NCBI RefSeq assembly: GCF_903652925.1 | Contig: NZ_CAHLAR010000016.1 | Location: 1-64,000 of the forward strand | Length of the DNA stretch: 64,000 nt | Direction of reading: 5' to 3' | Origin: Achromobacter anxifer | GTDB lineage: Bacteria > Pseudomonadota > Gammaproteobacteria > Burkholderiales > Burkholderiaceae_B | Shown here: one piece after another, positions 27,115 to 35,746 of the stretch | How positions within the stretch are numbered: the first letter of the stretch is position 1 | Layout of the letters: every line of letters starts with the position of its first letter | Translations under genes and position numbers: made by a program | The notes under the pieces: model-generated | Told to the model about the DNA's origin: nothing | Database searches by the model: none | Seen by the model: only the letters and a program-made list of their open reading frames with translations

Positions 27115-27131
27115 ATTAACCTGATGTTAAT
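27115..27131. promoter_or_regulatory. LysR-box operator, divergent promoter region
   Basis: ATTAAC-CTGAT-GTTAAT is a perfect inverted repeat with a 5-nt spacer that contains the T-N11-A LysR signature. A second partial dyad, CTTA...TAAG, lies downstream towards the amidohydrolase gene. The region separates the LysR gene from its probable target. Confidence 0.5.
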
Positions 27132-27211
27132 TCTTACGCACATATAAGCATAAGACGTTTTGGAATCGCGCTCCTACACTGCCTGCATTCAACACAGGAT
27201 GGAATGCGGTC

Positions 27212-28567
27212 ATGAGCGATTTCGAATTGGTGGTGCGCGGCAACATCGTCGACCCGGATGGCGTGGCGATGGACGGCTGGCTGGCGGTGCGGGACGGCAG
27301 GATCGCGGCGCGCGGCCTGGGCCAGCCTCCCGCGGCGCGCGGCAGCGTGGATGCGCGCGGCCAGTGGATCGTGCCCGGCGTGGTGGACGGCCAGGTGCAT
27401 TCGGGCAGCCAGGCGAATCAGGAAGGACTGGGCTGGGCCTCGCGCGCCGCGGCCGCCGGCGGCGTCACGGTCATGGTGGACATGCCCTACGACGATCCGG
27501 AGCCCGTGGCTTCGCGTCCGCACCTGGACGCCAAGATCGCCGAGGTCGAGCGCGATTGCCATGTGGACGTGGCGTTGTTCGGCACCCTGAACAAGGAGCA
27601 TGGACTGGCGGCCGCCGCCGGCCTGATCGAGGGCGGGGTCTGCGCGTTCAAGTTTTCCACCTTCGAAGCCACTCCGGGCCGCTTTCCCCGCATCGAGGAA
27701 GACGATCTGTACGAAGCCTTCCGCCTGATCGCGCCTTCGGGCCTGGCCTGCGGCGTGCACAACCAGATGCAGGAGCTGACCCGCAAGAACATCGCGCGCC
27801 TGATCGAGGCCGACGATACGGGCTGGGACGCCTTCATGCGGGCCCACACGCCGTTGATCGAGAACCTGGCGACCGCGCTGATCTATGAGATCGGCGCCGA
27901 AACCGGCGCCCGCGCCCATGCGGTGCACGTGTCGACCTCGCGCGGCTTCGAGATCTGCAACATGTACCGCCGCAGCGGCCATCGCGCCAGCATCGAAACC
28001 TGCGTGCAGTACTTGATGCTGAACCATGAAGAACATACCCGCCGCTTCGGCGCGAAGACCAAGCACTATCCGCCGATCCGGCCCAAGGCCGAGGTCGACC
28101 TGCTCTGGACCCACATCGCCAACGACGAATGCACCTTCGTGTCGTCGGATCACGTCAGCTGGGGCCTGGAGCGCAAGCAGAATCCCAACGTCTTCAAGAA
28201 CTCGTCCGGCGGCCCCGGCCTGGAAACGCTGTTGCCTGCCTTCTGGACGGGCTGCGAAGAGCATGGCATTGCGCCATCCATGGTGGTGCGCCAGCTGAGC
28301 CGCAACCCCGCGCAGCACTTCCTGCTGGATGACCGCAAGGGCACGCTGGACGTGGGCAAGGACGCCGACATCGTCATCCTCACGCCGGAACGTTATGCCT
28401 TCAATCCATCGAACAGCCTGTCGGCGGTGCAGTGGAGTTCGTTCGAAGGCCGTGAATTCACCGTGCGCGTCGCGGCCACCTGGTGCCGCGGCCAGCAGGT
28501 CTATGACGGTCAGCGCATCGTCAACCAGAAGGGCGACGGCCGCTTCCTGCGTCTGCGCCAGGCTTGA
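27212..28567 (+). CDS. Hydantoinase/allantoinase-like amidohydrolase with altered metal motif
   Basis: A 451-residue cyclic amidohydrolase that would open hydantoin, dihydropyrimidine or allantoin rings. The carbamylated Lys candidate K147 (CAFKFST), H183 (GVHNQ), H239 (HAVHVST) and D313 (SSDHVSW) are present. In the first metal motif the usual D-x-H-x-H reads D59-G-Q61-V-H63, so one His is replaced by Gln. Eleven bases separate it from an N-carbamoyl hydrolase gene, giving the classic two-step hydantoin-type pathway. The substrate is not determined. Confidence 0.82.
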   Translation: MSDFELVVRGNIVDPDGVAMDGWLAVRDGRIAARGLGQPPAARGSVDARGQWIVPGVVDGQVHSGSQANQEGLGWASRAAAAGGVTVMVDMPYDDPEPVASRPHLDAKIAEVERDCHVDVALFGTLNKEHGLAAAAGLIEGGVCAFKFSTFEATPGRFPRIEEDDLYEAFRLIAPSGLACGVHNQMQELTRKNIARLIEADDTGWDAFMRAHTPLIENLATALIYEIGAETGARAHAVHVSTSRGFEICNMYRRSGHRASIETCVQYLMLNHEEHTRRFGAKTKHYPPIRPKAEVDLLWTHIANDECTFVSSDHVSWGLERKQNPNVFKNSSGGPGLETLLPAFWTGCEEHGIAPSMVVRQLSRNPAQHFLLDDRKGTLDVGKDADIVILTPERYAFNPSNSLSAVQWSSFEGREFTVRVAATWCRGQQVYDGQRIVNQKGDGRFLRLRQA

Positions 28568-28578
28568 GGGGAAGCGCC

Positions 28579-29841
28579 ATGACCGTCCCGTTTCCGCCTC
28601 TGAACGCCGAACGCCTCTGGGCCCGCACCCAGACCCTGGCCGGCTTCACCTTGCCCGATGTGCCCTGGACCCGCCGCGCCTTTTCGCCGCTGTTTGCCGA
28701 CGCGCGCGACTGGCTGCGTTCGGAGTTTGAAGCCGCCGGGCTCACCGTCCGGCTCGACGCGGGCGGCAACCTGATAGGCAGCCGCCCGGGCCGCGATCCG
28801 TCGCGCAAGCCGATCGCGACCGGCTCGCATTGCGACACCGTGATGAGCGGCGGCCGCTACGACGGCATCATCGGCGTGCTGGCCGGCATCGAGGTCGCGC
28901 ACGCCATGCGCGAGCACGGCGTCGAACTGGAGCATCCCTTCGAGGTGATCGACTTCCTGTCGGAAGAGCCCAGCGACTACGGCCCGTCCTGCATAGGCAG
29001 CCGGGCGTTGAGCGGCAAGCTGGATGCAGCCATGCTGGCGGCGCGCAACCCCCAGGGCGAAACCCTGGCCGAAGGCCTGCGCCGCATAGGCGGGGATCCG
29101 GACGCGCTGGGCCAGCCGCTGCGCGGACCGGGCGGCACCGCCGCCTTCGTCGAGCTGCACATTGAACAGGGACCGGTGCTGGAAAGCCGCGGCCTGCCCA
29201 TCGGCGTGGTCACCAACATCGTCGGCATCCGCCGCGTGCTGATCACGGTCGAAGGCCAGCCCGACCATGCCGGCACCACGCCCATGGACATCCGCCGCGA
29301 CGCCCTGGTGGGCGCGGCCCGCATCATCGACGCGGCCAACCGCCAGGCCAGCGCGCTTAGCGGAAGGCCGCATTATGTGGTGGCGACTGTCGGCCGCCTG
29401 ACGCTTACGCCCAACGCGGCCAATGCGGTGCCCGGGCGTGTGGAAATGATGCTGGAGGTGCGCAGCGACAGCGACGCCGTGCTGGAGGGTTTTCCGGAAT
29501 CGCTGATGGCGGAGGTGGCGGAAGGCTTGAAGGCCCTGCGCCTGCAAGCCAGCGTGGCGCCGGTAAGCCGGGCGTTGCCCACCGATTGTTCGCCGCTGGT
29601 GATGGACGCGGTGGAGGCCGCCGCAAAGGACCTGGGGTATGCATCCATGCGCCTGCCCAGCGGTGCGGGCCATGACGCGGTCTACATGGCGCCCACCGGC
29701 CCCATCGGCATGATCTTCATTCCGTGCCTGAACGGCCGCAGCCATTGTCCGGAGGAGTCGATCGAGCCGGCGCAACTGCTGGACGGCACGCGCGTGCTGT
29801 ACCAGACGGTGCTGGAGCTGGACCGGGCGCTGCGCGCCTAG
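28579..29841 (+). CDS. N-carbamoyl-amino-acid hydrolase / allantoate amidohydrolase family (M20)
   Basis: A 420-residue Zn-dependent hydrolase. Metal and catalytic motifs are ATGSHCDTV, GGRYDGIIGVLAG, the paired Glu in FLSEEPSDYG, HIEQGPVLES and the C-terminal HCPEES. ATG at 28579 follows GAGGGG. Together with the amidohydrolase it would convert a cyclic ureide through a carbamoyl or allantoate-type intermediate to amino acid, CO2 and ammonia. Confidence 0.86.
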   Translation: MTVPFPPLNAERLWARTQTLAGFTLPDVPWTRRAFSPLFADARDWLRSEFEAAGLTVRLDAGGNLIGSRPGRDPSRKPIATGSHCDTVMSGGRYDGIIGVLAGIEVAHAMREHGVELEHPFEVIDFLSEEPSDYGPSCIGSRALSGKLDAAMLAARNPQGETLAEGLRRIGGDPDALGQPLRGPGGTAAFVELHIEQGPVLESRGLPIGVVTNIVGIRRVLITVEGQPDHAGTTPMDIRRDALVGAARIIDAANRQASALSGRPHYVVATVGRLTLTPNAANAVPGRVEMMLEVRSDSDAVLEGFPESLMAEVAEGLKALRLQASVAPVSRALPTDCSPLVMDAVEAAAKDLGYASMRLPSGAGHDAVYMAPTGPIGMIFIPCLNGRSHCPEESIEPAQLLDGTRVLYQTVLELDRALRA

Positions 29842-29845
29842 CGGC

Positions 29846-29868
29846 GCGGGCGCCGTCGCGGCGCCCGC
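29846..29868. terminator. Hairpin between convergent genes
   Basis: Nine-base arms (GCGGGCGCC and complement) around a GTCGC loop start five bases after the carbamoylase stop. A moderately T-rich stretch (CATTTCTTT) follows about ten bases later. Probably serves both this operon and the convergent receptor gene ending at 29891. Confidence 0.5.
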
Positions 29869-29890
29869 CTTGTCGCCATTTCTTTACCAG

Positions 29891-31129
29891 CTACTTCTTC
29901 ACCAGCGGGCAGGACGAGCGCGACAACGGCATGAAGGCCTGGTCGCCGGGCAGGGTGGCCACGAGCTTGTAGTAGTCCCAGGGCCGCTTGGACTCGGACG
30001 GCTTCTTCACTTCGAACAGGTACATGTCGTGCACCATGCGCCCATCCTCGCGGATGCGGCCGTTGGTGGCGAAGAAGTCGTTGATGGGCATGGACTTCAT
30101 CTGCTTCATGACCGCCGCGGGCTCGTCGGTGCCGGCGGCCTGCACCGCCTTCAGATAGTGCATCACGGACGAGTAGGTGCCGGCCTGGCTCATGTTCGGC
30201 ATCTTCTTGAGCTTGTCGTAGTAGCGCTGGGACCAGGCCCGGGTCTGGTCGTTCATGTCCCAGTAGAAGGCTTCCGTCAGCGTCAGGCCGGCCGCGGCTT
30301 CCAGGCCGATGGCGTGGATGTCGTTGATGTACAGCAGCAGCCCGGCCATCTTCTGGCCGCCCTTGGTCAGGCCGAACTCGCTGGCGGCCTTGATGGCGTT
30401 GACCGTGTCGCCGCCCGCGTTGGCCAGGCCCACGATCTGCGCCCGGCTGGCCTGGGCTTGCAGCAGGTAGGACGCGAAGTCGCTGGAACCCAGGGGGTGG
30501 CGCGACGCGCCCAGCACGGTGCCGCCGTTGGCCTTGACGACTTCGGTGGCGGACGCCTGCAAGGTGTGGCCGAAGGCATAGTCGGCCGTCAGGAAGTACC
30601 AGCTCTTGCCGCCTTGCTCGACGGTGGCGCGCGCCGTGGTGTTGGCCAGCGACCAGGTGTCGTAGGTGTAGTGCACGGAATAGGGCGAGCACAGGTCGTT
30701 GGTGATGCGTTCGGTGCCGGGCCCGCTGAAGACCACGATCTTCTTTTTCTCGCGGGCCACTTCCAGCACGGCCAGCGCCGGGGCGGATCCGGCCACGTCC
30801 ATGATGGCGTCGACCTTTTGCGTGTCGTACCACTCGCGCGCCTTGGCGGCGGCGATGTCGGCCTTGTTCTGGTGGTCCACCACCAGCAGGTCGATCTTCT
30901 TGCCCAGTACCGTGCCGCCGAAATCGGCAATGGCCATTTCGGCCGCGGTCGCGCTGCCTTTGCCGGTGACGTCGGCGTAGACGCCACTCATGTCCAGGAT
31001 CAGGCCCAGGCGGACCACGTCGTCGGAGATGGCCTTTGCCATGGCGCAGGGCGCCGCGGCAAAGGCGGTAAACAGGGCTAGCGTGCTGCGCAACTTCAAG
31101 GAAATCCGGGGGGTTCTGCGGCATTTCAT
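29891..31129 (-). CDS. ABC transporter substrate-binding protein, LivK/Peripla_BP_6 type (orphan)
   Basis: A 412-residue periplasmic receptor of the branched-chain-amino-acid type with a signal peptide (about 1-31, FAAAPCAMA). Motifs VRLGLILDMSGVYADVTGKG and KKIVVFSGPGTERITND are typical. GGAGA lies seven bases before the ATG. No permease or ATPase is adjacent; it must use a Liv-type transporter encoded elsewhere, possibly the one at 46910-50368. Last gene in the direction of the cyclase/ligase/GntR operon. Confidence 0.87.
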   Translation of the reverse strand: MKCRRTPRISLKLRSTLALFTAFAAAPCAMAKAISDDVVRLGLILDMSGVYADVTGKGSATAAEMAIADFGGTVLGKKIDLLVVDHQNKADIAAAKAREWYDTQKVDAIMDVAGSAPALAVLEVAREKKKIVVFSGPGTERITNDLCSPYSVHYTYDTWSLANTTARATVEQGGKSWYFLTADYAFGHTLQASATEVVKANGGTVLGASRHPLGSSDFASYLLQAQASRAQIVGLANAGGDTVNAIKAASEFGLTKGGQKMAGLLLYINDIHAIGLEAAAGLTLTEAFYWDMNDQTRAWSQRYYDKLKKMPNMSQAGTYSSVMHYLKAVQAAGTDEPAAVMKQMKSMPINDFFATNGRIREDGRMVHDMYLFEVKKPSESKRPWDYYKLVATLPGDQAFMPLSRSSCPLVKK

Positions 31130-31240
31130 GGCTTGTCTCCTTTATGCCGGATCTGGTTCGGATACTGCTGGCGCTTGGTGATGTGCTGCGGCGCTCTGTC
31201 TTGTCGGATTGCGGGTCGGGGCTCCTGGCTTGTGGCGGGT

Positions 31241-31984
31241 CTAGCGGTTGGACAGCAGGTCGAACTCCATCCGTACCTTGCGGAACGGGAATTCCAGCCG
31301 CGCGAAATACACCACGCGGCCGTCGATGCAGGCGTAGCGGCGCAGTTCGGCCACGGGCGACGATACGGGGATCTGCAGGGATTCGGCGGACTCCTGGCCG
31401 GCCTCGATCACGTTCAGCACCTGGCGCGCCTCGCTGATGCGCGCGCCGTAGAACTGGTCCAGTACCGGCGCCACGGTGCTCTTGCGGATGCGGGCGCGGT
31501 GCTTGCGGAACAGAACGCTGTCCAGGAACACTTCGCTATAGCAGAAGGGGGCGCCATCCGTGGTGTGCACCCGCCGCAGGTACTGGAAGCTGCCGCTGCG
31601 ATCGGCATTGCAAGGCATGCCCAGCGTGTCGGGCAGCGGCGAGTCGGCGCTGGATTCCACCAGGGACACCGTGCCCAGCTGGTTGGATAGTTCCACGGTT
31701 TCGGCCCAGGTCTTGGGGATCAGCAGGGTGGGCGTCTCGGGCAGTTCGGCGTTGACGAAGGTGCCCGAGCCGCGCGAGCGGCGGATCAGGCCGTCTTCTT
31801 CCAGCAAGCCGAACGCCTGCCGGATGGTGGCCCGCGAGATGCCGTAGGTTTCCATCAGCGCTTCCAGCGGCGGGATCTGCTGCCCCGGCCGCCAGGTGCG
31901 GTTCTGGATGTTGCTGCGGAACAGCGCGGCCGCCTGCAGATACAGCGGCTGGGGGCTGCGCGAAAAAAGCTTGGGATCGGGCAT
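31241..31984 (-). CDS. GntR-family regulator, HutC/UTRA subgroup
   Basis: A 247-residue regulator: winged helix (IPPLEALMETYGISRATIRQ, residues about 35-55, then GSGTFV) and a C-terminal UTRA effector domain. The start ATG at 31984 is two bases past the ligase stop, and the much longer open frame upstream is the shadow of the ligase gene. It is encoded within the cyclase-ligase operon, so autoregulation through the palindrome at 34688 is likely. Confidence 0.87.
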   Translation of the reverse strand: MPDPKLFSRSPQPLYLQAAALFRSNIQNRTWRPGQQIPPLEALMETYGISRATIRQAFGLLEEDGLIRRSRGSGTFVNAELPETPTLLIPKTWAETVELSNQLGTVSLVESSADSPLPDTLGMPCNADRSGSFQYLRRVHTTDGAPFCYSEVFLDSVLFRKHRARIRKSTVAPVLDQFYGARISEARQVLNVIEAGQESAESLQIPVSSPVAELRRYACIDGRVVYFARLEFPFRKVRMEFDLLSNR

Positions 31985-31986
31985 GT

Positions 31987-33603
31987 TCAGGCAGAGGGTG
32001 TCGTGGCCGGAGCGGCGAGCATGGCATCGGCCATTTCGCGCAGCCGGTGCTTCTGGATCTTGACCGAGTTGGCGCTTTCCACCGAGGGGAATGCATCCAG
32101 CACGGTAAAGCCCGCCGGCGTCTTGAAACCCGCCATCGCGGCCTTGCACGCGGCGGCCCAGCCTGCGGGGTCGGCCGCAGCGCCTGCTTGCAGCAGCACG
32201 AAGGCGTAGGGCACGGTCTTGCCCTTCTGGGTGGCGCCGACCACCTGGCAGGCGCGCACGCCGGGCAGGGTTTCGACCACCTGTTCGATTTCCACGGGAT
32301 TCACCAGGAAGCCGGACAGGCGCAGCGAATCGCCCATGCGGGTCTGGAACACGAACTGGCGCGGGCCCAGCGTGTAGCCGAGATCGCCCGTCTTGAAGTA
32401 GCCGTCGTCGGTCAGCGCGCCGCGGGTGGCTTCGGGATTGTCCAGATAGCCTTGCATCAGGCTGGGCGAGAGGATTTCGAGTTCGCCCGACTGGCCCTGC
32501 GGCACGATCTCGCCGGTGGCCGGATCGCGCGCGCGCACCCGGGCGTCGGGATAGATGAGGGTGCCGCCGGGTTGGTAGCGGACCGATACGTCGCCGTCGG
32601 CCGGATCGCGCGGCTGGGCGGCGACCAGGGCCACCAGCTCGCTGGATCCGTACAGGCCGGTGAGCGGCACGCTGGCCTCGCGGGCCAGGTCCAGCATATT
32701 GTCCAGCGCCGGCGTGAAGCTGGCGAAGCCGAACAGCCGGGCCGAGGCGAAGTCGCCCGGGGCGCCGGCCTGCATCATGCCGACCAGCGCTTCGTTGTTG
32801 GCATAGGTATGCGTCACCGCGTGGCGGCGCACCGCCACGGCGGATTGGGCGGCGTCGAACACCGGCGCGCAGACCACGGGCACGCCTTGTGCCAGGCCGC
32901 CCGCCAGGGTCGCGAAGCCGAAGGCGCCGCAGAACGGAGCGCTGGCCAGCACGCAGGCGGTCGCGTCGTAGCCATAGGCTTGCGCCACGGTCGCGCCATG
33001 GTTGAGCAGGGTGCGCTGGTCGTGCAGCACGAACTTGGGCTTGGAGGTGGTGCCTGACGTGGTGAAGCACAGCACGCCCGCGTTGGGCTGCGCGGCAGGG
33101 GCGGGGTCCGGGCAGGACAGCAGGTCCTGGTAGCGGTGCGCGGGCTTGCCGTGGAGAGTGGCGGGCAGCGTTTCGTGCGCGCCCGCCAGCGCGATCACGC
33201 CTTGCAGGCGCGGCAGGTGCTCTGGCGCGACCTCGCCCAGGATGCCCTGGAAATCGATGCCCTTGAATCCCGGCCAGAACACCAGCCAGTCGGCCTTGCC
33301 GCGGCCGAGGATGTCCGCGAGTTCCAGCGCGCGAAAGCGCGTGTTGACGGCCAGCACCAGCGCGCCCAGGTGCGCGCAGGCCAGGAAGGATTCGACCCAG
33401 GCGGCGCAATTGGGCAGCCAGACCGCCACGCGCTGCCCCGGCTGCACGCCCAGGCGCGCCAGGCCGGCGGCCAGCTTGCGGCTGCGCGCGCGCAGCTGCG
33501 CCGCGCTGACGGGCCGGTCCTGGTCGATCAGGAGGGGCGCGTCGGGCCGGCCCGCGGCCAGCGCATCCAGGTGTTCGGAGAAAGTCGAGTACGGCATGTG
33601 CAT
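31987..33603 (-). CDS. AMP-dependent acyl-CoA synthetase/ligase
   Basis: A 538-residue ANL-superfamily enzyme that activates a carboxylic acid as adenylate and CoA thioester. The P-loop LCFTTSGTTSKPKFVLH, GLYGSSELVA (A5 region), YFKTGDLGYT (A7) and the final Lys in SVKIQKHRLRE (A10) are present. Three bases separate it from the cyclase gene. Substrate unknown; the neighbours (cyclase, SDR, receptors) suggest an imported organic acid. Confidence 0.86.
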   Translation of the reverse strand: MHMPYSTFSEHLDALAAGRPDAPLLIDQDRPVSAAQLRARSRKLAAGLARLGVQPGQRVAVWLPNCAAWVESFLACAHLGALVLAVNTRFRALELADILGRGKADWLVFWPGFKGIDFQGILGEVAPEHLPRLQGVIALAGAHETLPATLHGKPAHRYQDLLSCPDPAPAAQPNAGVLCFTTSGTTSKPKFVLHDQRTLLNHGATVAQAYGYDATACVLASAPFCGAFGFATLAGGLAQGVPVVCAPVFDAAQSAVAVRRHAVTHTYANNEALVGMMQAGAPGDFASARLFGFASFTPALDNMLDLAREASVPLTGLYGSSELVALVAAQPRDPADGDVSVRYQPGGTLIYPDARVRARDPATGEIVPQGQSGELEILSPSLMQGYLDNPEATRGALTDDGYFKTGDLGYTLGPRQFVFQTRMGDSLRLSGFLVNPVEIEQVVETLPGVRACQVVGATQKGKTVPYAFVLLQAGAAADPAGWAAACKAAMAGFKTPAGFTVLDAFPSVESANSVKIQKHRLREMADAMLAAPATTPSA

Positions 33604-33606
33604 GGT

Positions 33607-34647
33607 TCAGACGGTGGCGATGGGCGTCACGGGCGAACCCACGGCGCCGGGCATGCGCAAGGGCGGGGCGGTCAGCAGGAAGCGGTTGCGGCCCTGCGCG
33701 TGCAGCCAGTCGGCCAGGTCCTTCAGGTACCAGAGTTCGGCCAGCGGCACGCCCAGCTTGAACAGGCAGTGGTGGTGCAGCGGCAGGATGGAATGGCCGG
33801 GGCCGGACGTGCGCGCCGGATAGGCCTCGACCGCATAGTTGTCGGCGCAGATGGCGGCGATGCCCGACTGCGTGATCCAGTCCAGCAGCGCCGGGTCGGA
33901 TCCGTCCAGCACGGCGCCCGTCTGTTCCAGCTTGTGCGGATCGGGCTGGCCGTCCATGGCCACGATGGCTTCCGCAAAGCCGGTGCGCAGCACCAGCATG
34001 TCGCCGGTCTCGACCGTGACGTTCTGCGCCTGCATGGCGGCTTGCAGGTCCGCCAGGCCGACGATCTTACGGCCGGGACCGAATGCGCGCGCCAGGTCCA
34101 CCAGCACGCCGCGGCCCTGCATGCCTTTTTCGGCGTAGCGGCTGACGCTGAGCTTGCGCGCGTACGAACCGCCGGGCGGGCAGCAGGCATCGGCGGAGTT
34201 GTCGGGATCGGCGCCGCCGAACACGTCCACGCCGGCCGCGTAGCCGTTGTAGTAGACGCGGCGCGCCTCGCCGTCGCCCTGGATGTCGAACAGCGCGCCC
34301 ACGTGGCACAGGCCGTCCCATTGCGTGGAGTACTGCATGGACAACGTGACCTGGTCGTCGGACAGCACGTCCACGGCCTCGGGCTGGACCTGGGACATCT
34401 GGAAGTTCAGATAGGGCGTGCCTTCGCGGAAGGTGGGCTTGAGCACCGGCGCGTGGCGGCGCGGGTTCAGCACGTTGCCGCCCGGCAGGTCCAGCGGCAG
34501 CGACAGGCAGAACACCTTGCCCGCGCGCACCTCGCGGACCGCCTGCAGCACCTTTTCCTCGGTCAGCAGGTTGAGCCGGCCGATCTCGTCGTCCGGGCCG
34601 AAATCGCCCCAGGTGGAGCCTTCGGGGCGTTGGGTCCAGCGTTTCAT
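33607..34647 (-). CDS. Cyclase-family (KynB-like) hydrolase
   Basis: A 346-residue member of the cyclase/kynurenine formamidase fold, in the longer subfamily. The metal-binding segment reads STQWDGLCHVG, a variant of the HxGTHxD motif seen in this subgroup, with a C-terminal SGPGHSILPLHHHCLFK region. It opens the minus-strand operon cyclase-ligase-GntR and lies across the palindromic operator from a Bug receptor. Likely hydrolyses an amide or lactone-like bond. Confidence 0.8.
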   Translation of the reverse strand: MKRWTQRPEGSTWGDFGPDDEIGRLNLLTEEKVLQAVREVRAGKVFCLSLPLDLPGGNVLNPRRHAPVLKPTFREGTPYLNFQMSQVQPEAVDVLSDDQVTLSMQYSTQWDGLCHVGALFDIQGDGEARRVYYNGYAAGVDVFGGADPDNSADACCPPGGSYARKLSVSRYAEKGMQGRGVLVDLARAFGPGRKIVGLADLQAAMQAQNVTVETGDMLVLRTGFAEAIVAMDGQPDPHKLEQTGAVLDGSDPALLDWITQSGIAAICADNYAVEAYPARTSGPGHSILPLHHHCLFKLGVPLAELWYLKDLADWLHAQGRNRFLLTAPPLRMPGAVGSPVTPIATV

Positions 34648-34687
34648 CTGCTTGTCTCCTGGAGGTTTTCCATGTTCTTATGAATAT

Positions 34688-34705
34688 AGTACGTATTTAC
34701 GTACT
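34688..34705. promoter_or_regulatory. Perfect 18-bp palindromic operator
   Basis: AGTACGTA-TT-TACGTACT, perfect eight-base arms around two bases, in the 103-bp AT-rich space between the divergent cyclase and Bug genes. The GntR/HutC regulator encoded in the cyclase operon is the obvious candidate ligand, since HutC-type sites are short symmetrical GT..TA..AC motifs. Confidence 0.6.
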
Positions 34706-34750
34706 TTAAAAAGAAATCCGCAATCAGCGGGTTCGATAGGAGACAAGCCC

Positions 34751-35746
34751 ATGACGCAATTCCTGCAACGCGGGTTGGCGATCACTGCGCCGGCCCTGGC
34801 CGCGCTGGCCTTCCTGACCCTGCCCGCCGCGCAAGCGGCCGGCTACCCCGACCATCCCGTCACCGTCGTCGTGCCTTATCCGCCGGGCGGCGGCGCGGAC
34901 CTCTTCGGCCGCGCCATCGCCCATGCGCTGGAGCCGGGCCTGAAGCAGACCGTGCTGGTCGAGAACAAGCCCGGCGCGGGCGGTAACATCGGCATGGCCT
35001 ATGTGGCGCGGGCCAAGCCCGATGGCTACACGCTGGGCCTGGGCACCATCGGCACCCAGACCATCAACCAGTTCCTGTACAGCAACATGGCGTTCGATCC
35101 CGAGCGCGACCTGGTGCCCATCGCGCTGGTGTCCACCACGCCCAACGTCATCGCCGTCAGCGCCAAGTCGCCCTACAAGACGGTGGCCGACGTGATCAAG
35201 GCGGCCAAGCAGTCCAAGGACAAGAAGCTGACCTATGCCTCGCCCGGCATCGGTTCCTCGGTGCACCTGACCGGCGCCTATTTCGAAGCCATGGCGGGGG
35301 TGACCATGCTGCATGTGCCGTTCAAGGGCACGTCCGCGTCCCTGCCCGCGGTGGCGGGCGGCCAGGTCGACCTGCTGTTCGACAACCTGCCGGGCGCCCT
35401 GGCGCAGATCAAGGACGGCAACCTGGTGCGCGGCGTGGCGGTCACGTCCGCCACGCGCGACCCCTCGGTGCCTGACTTGCCCACCGTCGCAGAATCCGGC
35501 CTGCCAGGCTTCGACGTCACCGCCTGGTTCGCGCTGTACGCGCCGCGCAACACGCCGGATGCCGTGGTCAAGCAATTGATCGAAGCCGCGCGCACCGGCC
35601 TGCAAAGCCCGGCCATCGCGACCAACTTCGCCGGCATGGGCGCCAAGCCGGGCACGCTGTTCGGCGCGGACCTGGCCGCCTTCGAGAGCGCGGAACGCAA
35701 GAAATGGGGCGGACTCATCAAGGACAAGGGAATCACCGCGCAATGA
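34751..35746 (+). CDS. Bug/TctC-family periplasmic solute receptor
   Basis: A 331-residue Bug receptor with a signal peptide (about 1-29, LPAAQAA). The opening YPDHPVTVVVPYPPGGGAD and the loops GIGSSVHLTGAYF and LHVPFKGTSAS are diagnostic. AGGAGA precedes the ATG by six bases. Overlaps the following SDR gene by ATGA. Shares the operator at 34688 with the cyclase operon, so it probably captures that pathway's substrate. Confidence 0.9.
   Translation: MTQFLQRGLAITAPALAALAFLTLPAAQAAGYPDHPVTVVVPYPPGGGADLFGRAIAHALEPGLKQTVLVENKPGAGGNIGMAYVARAKPDGYTLGLGTIGTQTINQFLYSNMAFDPERDLVPIALVSTTPNVIAVSAKSPYKTVADVIKAAKQSKDKKLTYASPGIGSSVHLTGAYFEAMAGVTMLHVPFKGTSASLPAVAGGQVDLLFDNLPGALAQIKDGNLVRGVAVTSATRDPSVPDLPTVAESGLPGFDVTAWFALYAPRNTPDAVVKQLIEAARTGLQSPAIATNFAGMGAKPGTLFGADLAAFESAERKKWGGLIKDKGITAQ

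Noticed and set aside
31241-33409. A single 722-residue minus-strand protein
   Set aside because: Only the last 247 residues are a real protein (GntR-UTRA); the first part is an out-of-frame reading of the AMP-dependent ligase gene.
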